In this document: piece after piece, positions 1-4,662 of the stretch
How positions within the stretch are numbered: the stretch's first letter is position 1
Layout: each line of letters begins with the position of its first letter
Source: Actinomycetes bacterium
GTDB lineage: Bacteria > Actinomycetota > Actinomycetes > Propionibacteriales > Nocardioidaceae
Length of the DNA: 7,103 nt
Assembly: GCA_023415395.1 (NCBI GenBank)
Contig: JAEZKN010000097.1
Location: forward strand, 1 to 7,103
Reading direction: 5' to 3'
Position numbers and translations under genes: made by a program
Notes under the pieces: generated by a model
What the model saw: the letters and a program-made list of their open reading frames with translations, nothing else
The model's database searches: none
What the model was told of the DNA's origin: nothing

Positions 1-1
1 G

Positions 2-454
2 CTCCTCACCGAGGAGCCGGTCGAGATCTACGCCCGCCGCTGCGACGCCGACCCGGCCGTCGTCCGCAAGGCCGCGGGCAACCAAGGCGACTACTACGCC
101 CCGGAGTACACCCCGCAGACCCGCCGCACCCCCGGGATCACCCTGCGCGCCGCTCGGTTCGGCGGGCTGAAGCGGGCCAAGCTGTACGCCGCGCGCGTCG
201 ACAGCACCTTCCGCAAGTGCTTCCGCGCCGAGGGCCAGACCAGCAACGTGCGCTTCGACGTCGACCTGGGCGACGCCGGCTGGGGCCGGACCATCCGCCT
301 CGACGAGGGTGGGGCGACGGTCGACGCGCAGGTGCTCGTCGTCCGCAAGCGCACGCTGGTCATCCTCGCGCTCACGGTCTCGACCAACGGCACGATGCCG
401 GCACGGAGCAAGGCGGTCCGGCTGGCCGGGCTGGCCCTGCGCACCGCCGGCTGA
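2..454 (+). CDS. Probable secreted protein, paralogue of the next gene (5' end missing)
   Basis: Open from the window edge in frame 2 to TGA at 452-454, leaving 150 visible residues; the true start and any signal peptide lie outside. Function is not recognised. The C-terminal half aligns with the downstream protein: a Y-x-P-x-Y-T motif (visible residues 32-37), Cys73, LGDAGWG (89-95), an Arg-Lys pair (105-106) and a C-terminal stretch of about 38 residues that aligns without gaps and shares about 11 identities, including P-x3-K-x-V-x-L. It has only two cysteines in view (14 and 73), spaced 59 residues apart, much as Cys67 and Cys131 are in the neighbour, so they are likely one conserved disulfide. 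Codon usage and amino-acid composition are those of a real GC-rich gene. By analogy with the neighbour it is inferred to be exported. It could be a small extracellular sensor or ligand-binding domain, but nothing visible proves this. Confidence 0.75.
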   Translation, partial: LLTEEPVEIYARRCDADPAVVRKAAGNQGDYYAPEYTPQTRRTPGITLRAARFGGLKRAKLYAARVDSTFRKCFRAEGQTSNVRFDVDLGDAGWGRTIRLDEGGATVDAQVLVVRKRTLVILALTVSTNGTMPARSKAVRLAGLALRTAG

Positions 455-553
455 GCGTCGCCGGCTCCGGGGCGGCTCCGGGACGGCGGCGGGGCGGCGG
501 CGCCTCCAAGCCAGTTCCAAGCAGACCTCAAGGGACGCCCGCGAGTCTCCTCT

Positions 554-605
554 CACCGAACCGGATCGGCTCCTCGTCGGAACAGACCTTCCGACACCGA
601 ACCGG
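554..605 (+). repeat. 11-bp direct repeat CACCGAACCGG, two copies
   Basis: CACCGAACCGG occurs exactly at 554-564 and again at 595-605, 41 bp apart start to start, close to four helical turns. The spacing would place both copies on the same DNA face, which suits a paired activator or repressor site upstream of the secreted-protein gene. This is inference; two 11-mers in GC-rich DNA can also arise by chance. Confidence 0.45.
576..595. repeat. Perfect 7-bp inverted repeat upstream of the secreted-protein gene
   Basis: GTCGGAA (576-582) and TTCCGAC (589-595) are exact reverse complements around the 6-nt loop CAGACC. The element lies 37 bp before the ATG and overlaps by one base the second copy of the CACCGAACCGG direct repeat. 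It could be a leader-RNA hairpin or a dyad operator; the sequence alone does not decide. Confidence 0.45.
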
Positions 606-617
606 TGCAGACCGACT

Positions 618-626
618 GAGAGAGAG
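618..626 (+). promoter_or_regulatory. Ribosome binding site, GA-tract type
   Basis: GAGAGAGAG ends 6 nt before the ATG at 633. It is a purine-rich Shine-Dalgarno-like tract rather than canonical GGAGG, and it decides the start: the same frame stays open upstream to 309, but that upstream part reads as low-complexity Arg/Gly sequence without a signal peptide, whereas the ATG at 633 opens directly onto an export signal. Confidence 0.6.
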
Positions 627-632
627 TCCACC

Positions 633-1310
633 ATGTCCCGCCGCTGGCTGACCCGGGCGCTGATCGCGCTCGCCGTCCCCGCCCTGACCGTCTCCGCCGC
701 CACCTCCCCCGCCACCGCGGCCGGTGCGGCGAAGGTCCCCACCATCGACCAGGTCGCGAAGATCTGGACCCACGTCGAGGGCGGCACCGCCTACGAGAGC
801 ACCGGCAAGGTCTTCGGCCCCGGCAAGAAGTGCAAGCCGGGCAAGGCCATCAAGGGGGCGAGCGCGACCTCCGCGTCGTACTCCCCCGACTACACCTCGG
901 GCGACCCCGACGTCTTCGAGATCACCGGCCAGACGCCGATGCTCTCGGTGTCCGCGATGAAGTTCCCGACCGAGAAGGCGGCGATCGCCTACCTCCGCGG
1001 CTACGGCAAGTCCGCCAAGGACTGCCCCGGCGGCGGCTCGGGTGGCGGTGGTGGTGGCGGCACCGGCGGCATGAAGTGCGACATCGACATGAAGAAGATC
1101 GCCTTCAAGCTCGGCGACGAGCGCTGGGGCTACCAGTACAAGATGAAGTGCACGAAGGCCGGCCAGACCACCCGCTCGGTGTTCAACTCGCTCTTCGCCC
1201 GCAAGGGGAAGTTCATCGTCTACGCCAACATCATGTCCATGGACGCCTCGGCCCCGTCGATCCCCAAGTCGGTCGACCTGACCGAGCTGGCCATGACGAC
1301 CGTCAGCTGA
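633..1310 (+). CDS. Secreted protein with glycine-rich loop and four cysteines, family not recognised
   Basis: 225 aa. The start ATG follows a GA-rich ribosome binding site and opens a classic Sec signal peptide: basic SRRWLTR, a hydrophobic core (residues about 9-21), then Ala-x-Ala sites around residues 27-30. The mature protein contains four cysteines at 67, 131, 149 and 173 and a run of 13 Gly with Ser/Thr (133-146). No transmembrane segment follows the signal, so it is probably released or cell-wall associated. The domain matches the upstream paralogue: YSPDYT (83-88), LGDERWG (160-166), ARK (199-201) and a matching C-terminal strand/helix region. Cys67-Cys131 have counterparts upstream; Cys149 and Cys173 do not, suggesting a second disulfide specific to this copy. 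Activity is unknown; it could be a ligand-binding or sensor-like domain similar in style to other actinobacterial exported domains. No lipobox cysteine follows the signal, so it is not a lipoprotein. Confidence 0.85.
   Translation: MSRRWLTRALIALAVPALTVSAATSPATAAGAAKVPTIDQVAKIWTHVEGGTAYESTGKVFGPGKKCKPGKAIKGASATSASYSPDYTSGDPDVFEITGQTPMLSVSAMKFPTEKAAIAYLRGYGKSAKDCPGGGSGGGGGGGTGGMKCDIDMKKIAFKLGDERWGYQYKMKCTKAGQTTRSVFNSLFARKGKFIVYANIMSMDASAPSIPKSVDLTELAMTTVS
1029..1070 (+). repeat. GGN-codon run encoding a poly-glycine loop
   Basis: Fourteen codons, mostly GGC and GGT, encode Gly with one Ser and one Thr (protein residues 133-146). The run sits between two cysteines and is absent from the upstream paralogue, whose spacing from the equivalent cysteine to the LGD motif is 16 residues rather than 29. 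It looks like an expanded flexible loop and, as simple-sequence DNA, may vary in length between strains. Confidence 0.7.
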
Positions 1311-1337
1311 ACCGGGACCAGTCCACCTGAGGGCTCC

Positions 1338-1343
1338 TAGGGT
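1338..1343 (+). promoter_or_regulatory. -10 box TAGGGT for a leaderless transcript
   Basis: TAGGGT fits the actinobacterial TANNNT -10 pattern and ends 6 nt before the GTG at 1350, so transcription would begin at or next to the start codon. The only Shine-Dalgarno-like sequence, GGAGG at 1344-1348, is one base from the GTG and too close to act normally. The TAG of this box is also an in-frame stop, excluding any longer N-terminus. No clear -35 box is visible. Confidence 0.6.
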
Positions 1344-1379
1344 GGAGGGGTGCGGATCGTCTCCCTGCTCCCCTCCACC
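1341..1379 (+). repeat. 10-bp perfect inverted repeat straddling the start codon
   Basis: GGTGGAGGGG (1341-1350) is the exact reverse complement of CCCCTCCACC (1370-1379), with a 19-nt loop. The left arm includes the SD-like GGAGG and the first base of the GTG start; the right arm encodes part of the conserved LLPSTTE segment. A competing partner, TCCACC at 1322-1327, can pair with GGTGGA (1341-1346). In a readthrough transcript from the upstream gene the start would be buried; in a leaderless transcript the left arm would be absent. Confidence 0.5.
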
Positions 1380-2198
1380 ACGGAGATCCTCTTCGCCATC
1401 GGCGCCGGCGACGACGTGGTCGGTGTGACCTTCGAGTGCGACTTCCCTCCCGAGGCCCGCACCCGCAGGATCGTGTCGACCTCGGCGCTTCCCGAGGGCC
1501 TGGCCCCCGCCGAGATCGACGCGTACGTCGCCGGCGCGATGGCGCGCGGGGAGGACCTCTACCACCTGGCCGCCGACGCGCTCGCTGAGCTCGACGCCGA
1601 CCTGGTGGTCACCCAGGACCTCTGCGCGGTCTGCGCGGTCGACGTCTCCGTGGTCGACGACGCGCTGTCCTACCTCGGCTGTCGGGCCGAGGTGCTCACC
1701 ATCGACCCGCACACGATCGAGGAGGTCCTCGCCTCGATCCTCACGCTCGGCGGGGCCACGGGCCGCCAGGCCGCCGCGCAGGAGCTGGTGGCCTCGCTGC
1801 GGGCCCGGCTCGACGCCGTGCGGTCCCGGGTGGCCGGGCGCCCCCGACCGCGGGTCCTGCTGCTGGAGTGGACCGACCCGCCCTACTCCCCCGGCCACTG
1901 GGTGCCGGAGATGATCGAGGCCGCCGGCGGCACCTGTGTGCTCGGCACGGCCGGTGCGAGGTCCGAGCGGGTGCGGTGGGAGACCGTCCACGCGGCCGAG
2001 CCCGACGTGGTCGTCGTCGCCCCCTGCGGCTACGACCTGCCGGGCGCGCAGTCGCTCGCGTCCGAGCTGGTCGCCTCGGGCGTGCTGCCGGCCGGCGTAC
2101 CCGTGCACGCCGTGGACGCCAACGCCTCCTGGGCCCGCCCCGGCACTCGGCTGGTCGACGGTGTGGAGGAGCTGGCGGCGTACCTCCACCCGGCCTGA
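1350..2198 (+). CDS. BtuF/cobalamin-binding-type substrate-binding-fold protein, without signal peptide
   Basis: 282 aa with GTG start. The N-terminal RIVSLLPSTTEILFAIGAGDD is typical of the class III (helical-backbone) periplasmic binding protein fold (PF01497), the family of vitamin B12 and siderophore binding proteins. Further family features are DLVVTQDLCAVCAVDV (residues about 84-99), LLLEWTDPPYSPGHWVPEMIEAAGG (about 170-194), a DVVVVAPCGYDL strand (219-230) and a VHAVDANASWARPG segment (252-265). Family PBPs are usually exported, but this one starts directly at the first beta strand, and an in-frame TAG at 1338-1340 rules out an upstream signal peptide, so it should be cytosolic. No ABC permease or ATPase gene adjoins it. 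Six cysteines are present, two as CxxC at 92-95. Cobalamin or a related corrinoid as ligand is a family-based guess; it may instead have become a cytoplasmic carrier or sensor. It is preceded by a leaderless-type promoter 39 bp after the secreted-protein gene. Confidence 0.85.
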   Translation: MRIVSLLPSTTEILFAIGAGDDVVGVTFECDFPPEARTRRIVSTSALPEGLAPAEIDAYVAGAMARGEDLYHLAADALAELDADLVVTQDLCAVCAVDVSVVDDALSYLGCRAEVLTIDPHTIEEVLASILTLGGATGRQAAAQELVASLRARLDAVRSRVAGRPRPRVLLLEWTDPPYSPGHWVPEMIEAAGGTCVLGTAGARSERVRWETVHAAEPDVVVVAPCGYDLPGAQSLASELVASGVLPAGVPVHAVDANASWARPGTRLVDGVEELAAYLHPA

Positions 2199-2223
2199 GC
2201 CGATCGGTTGTCGGTGGCTCCGT

Positions 2224-2229
2224 CTAGGA
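2224..2229 (+). promoter_or_regulatory. Possible -10 box TAGGAA, leaderless geometry, next to AAGGAG
   Basis: TAGGAA ends 7 nt before the ATG at 2237, the same spacing as the other leaderless promoters here, but it lacks the final T of TANNNT. An excellent AAGGAG sequence (2229-2234) lies only 2 nt from the ATG, closer than a normal Shine-Dalgarno. Either the gene is leaderless, or it is translated from readthrough of the upstream gene with a tight ribosome site. Confidence 0.35.
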
Positions 2230-2236
2230 AGGAGCC

Positions 2237-2629
2237 ATGCGCGAGACGACGGTGGCCGACGAGGCCGAGCAGTACCTCCGGATCCTGGCGGACCCGGACA
2301 GCGAGCCCGGCGAGCACGAGTGCCTGGCGTGCTACGTCCACCGGATGCTGTCCGCCCACGGCTGCGACACCACGCTCCGCTGGGCGCAGCACTTCCGCGA
2401 CACGCGCGTCCCGGCCGCCACGGGGCTCGAACGCCGGCTGGGCTCCGTGGGCGGCTACTGCGACTGCGAGATCTTCCTCAACGGCTACCAGCTGGTGCGG
2501 GAGCTGATGGTGCGCGACGTGCACACCGACGAGCTCGAGCCGCCGGCGCTGCGGCCGCTGTGCTCCGGCGTCCGCTCGACCTCAGCCAAGCCGTGCGCCA
2601 ACTGGGAGCGGGTCCGACGGGGCTACTAG
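2237..2629 (+). CDS. DUF2695 family cysteine-rich protein
   Basis: 130 aa, ATG start, preceded by AAGGAG at short distance and 38 bp after the BtuF-like gene. It resembles the DUF2695 family (function unknown): HECLACYVHRMLSAHGCDTTLRWAQHF (residues 27-53), an ATGLERRLGSVGGYCDCEIFLNGY block (61-84) and a C-terminal LCSGVRSTSAKPCANWERV segment (108-126). Seven cysteines are present: C29xxC32, C43, C75xC77, C109 and C120. The CxxC plus CxC arrangement suggests a structural zinc or other metal site, or redox chemistry; that is inference. There is no signal peptide or membrane segment, so it is cytosolic. Its stop TAG (2627-2629) lies inside the CTAG shared with the convergent vWA gene. The family assignment is from remembered motifs, not a search. 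Confidence 0.8.
   Translation: MRETTVADEAEQYLRILADPDSEPGEHECLACYVHRMLSAHGCDTTLRWAQHFRDTRVPAATGLERRLGSVGGYCDCEIFLNGYQLVRELMVRDVHTDELEPPALRPLCSGVRSTSAKPCANWERVRRGY
2626..2629. other. CTAG palindrome: 4-bp tail-to-tail overlap of two stop codons
   Basis: Reading plus, TAG at 2627-2629 ends the DUF2695 gene; reading minus, TAG (complement of 2626-2628) ends the vWA gene. The two genes therefore overlap by 4 bp, with no intergenic space for a terminator. Transcripts from either side must terminate within the opposing gene or produce antisense RNA. Confidence 0.9.
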
Positions 2630-4647
2630 TCCCCCACCCAGAAGCCACGGCCGCCGAACCAGTCGCCGTAGCCTCCGCCGCCCCAGCCACCGAGGCCCGC
2701 GGGTCCGCGGGAGCCCAGGTAGGACCCGACGCCCGCGGCGCCGAGGTCGTCGAGCTCCGGGGCGACGACGCGGCCGTCCACGCGGCGGGCCATCTGCTCG
2801 ATGAACCGGGCCAGGCCCGGGTCCTCGCCCAGCCGGAAGAACGTCGTCTGCGCGCCGAGCCGCCCGGCGTTGTCGAGCTCGCGCACGGCGTAGGCCACCG
2901 TGAGCGGGTGCGGCGGGTAGGAGAAGTAGACGTCCCCGTCGGGCTCGAGGTGGGAGGTGGGCTCGCCGTCGGTGACGATCAGCAGCACCGGCTGGGCGTT
3001 GGGGTGCTTGCGGAAGTGCCGGTTGGCCAGCAGCAGTGCGTGGTGGAGGTTCGTGCCCTTGTCCCACATCGCGTCGAGGGCGGTGAGCTGCTCGATCTCC
3101 ATCACCTCCGCGTGCCGGCCGAAGCCGATCAGCTGGAGGTGGTCGCCGCGGAAGCGGGACCGGATCAGCGTGTGCAGCGCCAGCGCCGTGCGCTTCATGG
3201 GCACCCAGCGCCCGTCCATGGCCATCGAGAACGACGTGTCGACGAGCAGCGCCACCGCGGCCTGCGTGCGGGCCTCGGTCTCCTGGACCTCGACGTCGTC
3301 GATCGACAGGCGCGGCCCGTCCGGCGTGCCGGCGCGCCGCAGCACACCGTTGAGGATCGTGCGCGGGACGTGCCAGGGCTCGGTGTCGCCGAACGCCCAC
3401 GGCCGGGTGGCCCCGGACAGGTCGCCCGCGGCGCCGGCACGCTGCAGCTCCCGCGCACCCTGGCGGCCCGACATCCGCTCCGCGACGTCGCGCAGCAGTG
3501 CCTTGCCGAGCTGGCGCATCGCCTTGGGCGAGAGCCGGTACTGCCCGTCGGTGCCGCGCTTGAGGTAGCCCGAGTCGCGCAGCGCCTGCTCGAGCCGCTG
3601 GAGGGTGCGTGCGTCGACCGCGGCCTGGTCGCCGAGCTGCCGCGCCAGCTTGTCCAGGTCGACGTCGTCCATCCGGGCGCCGCCGTAGGACTGGGAGAGC
3701 TGCTCGGCGAGCGTGTCGAGGTCGGCCAGGTCGGAGAAGACCCCGGTGCCGTCGCCGAGCCCGAGGCCCTCCTCGCCCGACATCTGCTCCGAGCCGCCCC
3801 AGTCCTCGCCGGGACGCAGCGCCTGGAGGTTGGAGTCGAGCCGGTCGAGCGCGTCGGAGAGCTGCGGGGAGCCGAAGGCCTGCTGCGAGAGCTCCATCAG
3901 CTCCTGGCGCTGCTCGGGCGACATCGAGTTGAGCATCCGCTGGGCCGCCGCCGAGCGCTGGGCCAGGGAGTCGAGGAGCTCCTCGACGTTCTGGGGGTTC
4001 TCCGGGAAGAAGTCCCCGTGCTTGGCCATGAACTCGTCGAAGTCGTCCTGGGTGTCCTCGCCGAGGCGGTGCTTCTCCAGGAGGTCGTTGAGGTCGCCGA
4101 GCATCTCGTTGACCGCGGCACGATCCTCGTCGGTGGCGCCCTCCAGCGCCTGCTTCATGCCGGCGAAGCGCTGGTCGAGGAGCTCGCGCCCGAGCAGGTC
4201 CTTGATCTGCTCGTAGTCCTCGCGGGCCTCGCGGCTCTGCCAGTCGTAGGACGACAGCTCGCTCACGGCGGCCGCCGTGCTGGGCGGCAGGTTCTCCAGC
4301 TGCATCTCGCGGAAGGCGCGGTCGGCGTCGTCCATCATCGCGTCGCGGGCCAGCTGCTTGCGCTCCTCGATCAGCGCGTGGTCGAGCAGCTCGCGCACCT
4401 GCTCCAACGTGCCGTCGAGGTGGTGGCGCTGGGTCAGCTCGCGGCGGCGCTCGGCCACCCGCCGAGCGAGGTCGTCGAGGCCGGCCTGGTCGCGCCCGCC
4501 GCGGCGCAGGAACTCGCGCATCGCGCGCTCGGGCGAGTAGCCCGCCATGACGTCCTCGCCGATCGCGTCGAGCGCCTCGGCGAGGTCGACCGGCGGGGCG
4601 AGCGGGTCGCCGCCGTCGTACCTCGTGAAGCGGGTGCGGTCCTTCAT
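2626..4647 (-). CDS. vWA-domain protein, partner of the adjacent MoxR-type ATPase
   Basis: 673 aa, ATG at 4647 with GAGGA (4652-4656) 4 nt upstream. Residues 1-280 are mostly charged helical sequence, followed by a low-complexity Gly/Glu linker (281-303), another helical region (305-400), then HVPRTILNGVLRR (426-438) leading into a von Willebrand factor A domain (about 463-640). The MIDAS metal site is intact: D470-T-S472-F-S474-M, T532 in KGTNLHH and D560 in IVTDGEP. The last 21 residues are a Gly/Trp/Phe/Tyr-rich tail. There is no signal peptide, membrane segment or cysteine, so it is a cytosolic soluble protein. In MoxR/vWA and ChlI/ChlD pairs the vWA subunit binds a divalent metal and links the AAA+ ring to its target; this role is inferred from the domain and the position 15 nt after the ATPase gene. 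It is second in a two-gene operon, and its 3' end overlaps the convergent DUF2695 gene. The client protein is unknown. Confidence 0.92.
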   Translation of the reverse strand: MKDRTRFTRYDGGDPLAPPVDLAEALDAIGEDVMAGYSPERAMREFLRRGGRDQAGLDDLARRVAERRRELTQRHHLDGTLEQVRELLDHALIEERKQLARDAMMDDADRAFREMQLENLPPSTAAAVSELSSYDWQSREAREDYEQIKDLLGRELLDQRFAGMKQALEGATDEDRAAVNEMLGDLNDLLEKHRLGEDTQDDFDEFMAKHGDFFPENPQNVEELLDSLAQRSAAAQRMLNSMSPEQRQELMELSQQAFGSPQLSDALDRLDSNLQALRPGEDWGGSEQMSGEEGLGLGDGTGVFSDLADLDTLAEQLSQSYGGARMDDVDLDKLARQLGDQAAVDARTLQRLEQALRDSGYLKRGTDGQYRLSPKAMRQLGKALLRDVAERMSGRQGARELQRAGAAGDLSGATRPWAFGDTEPWHVPRTILNGVLRRAGTPDGPRLSIDDVEVQETEARTQAAVALLVDTSFSMAMDGRWVPMKRTALALHTLIRSRFRGDHLQLIGFGRHAEVMEIEQLTALDAMWDKGTNLHHALLLANRHFRKHPNAQPVLLIVTDGEPTSHLEPDGDVYFSYPPHPLTVAYAVRELDNAGRLGAQTTFFRLGEDPGLARFIEQMARRVDGRVVAPELDDLGAAGVGSYLGSRGPAGLGGWGGGGYGDWFGGRGFWVGD

Positions 4648-4651
4648 CGGG

Positions 4652-4656
4652 TCCTC
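4652..4656 (-). promoter_or_regulatory. Ribosome binding site of the vWA gene
   Basis: On the minus strand the 15 nt between the ATPase stop and the vWA ATG contain GAGGA, 4 nt before the start. The absence of room for a promoter supports co-transcription with the ATPase. Confidence 0.7.
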
Positions 4657-4662
4657 GCCGGC

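Larger units (their letters stand above)
455..632. other. 178-bp intergenic region between the two paralogues
   Basis: No gene is supported here. The first 50 bases are extremely G-rich and include an imperfect 11-bp tandem repeat (GGCTCCGGGGC at 463-473 and GGCTCCGGGAC at 474-484), followed by GGC-rich sequence to about 504. The second half holds a direct repeat (554-564 and 595-605), a perfect 7-bp inverted repeat (576-595) and the ribosome binding site of the next gene. No convincing TANNNT -10 box placed for a leaderless start is seen, so the downstream gene probably has a true 5' leader. No U-tract terminator follows the first gene. Confidence 0.6.

Noticed and set aside
463..504. G-quadruplex after the first gene
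   Set aside because: Only three runs of three or more G were counted in close succession, and the rest is GGC repeats, common in this base composition.
309..632. Upstream extension of the secreted-protein gene to an ATG at 309
   Set aside because: This would overlap the end of the preceding gene and add an Arg-rich, non-conserved stretch in front of an otherwise normal signal peptide.
1311..1349. Cobalamin riboswitch upstream of the BtuF-like gene
   Set aside because: The 39-bp gap is far too short for a B12 riboswitch and no B12-box-like sequence was recognised.
528..2189. A 553-codon minus-strand open frame
   Set aside because: It is antisense to the secreted-protein and BtuF-like genes; the translation is low complexity with long Gly runs complementing real codons.
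2200..2207. CCGATCGG palindrome upstream of the DUF2695 gene
   Set aside because: An 8-bp palindrome is expected by chance at this GC content, and no extended arms flank it.
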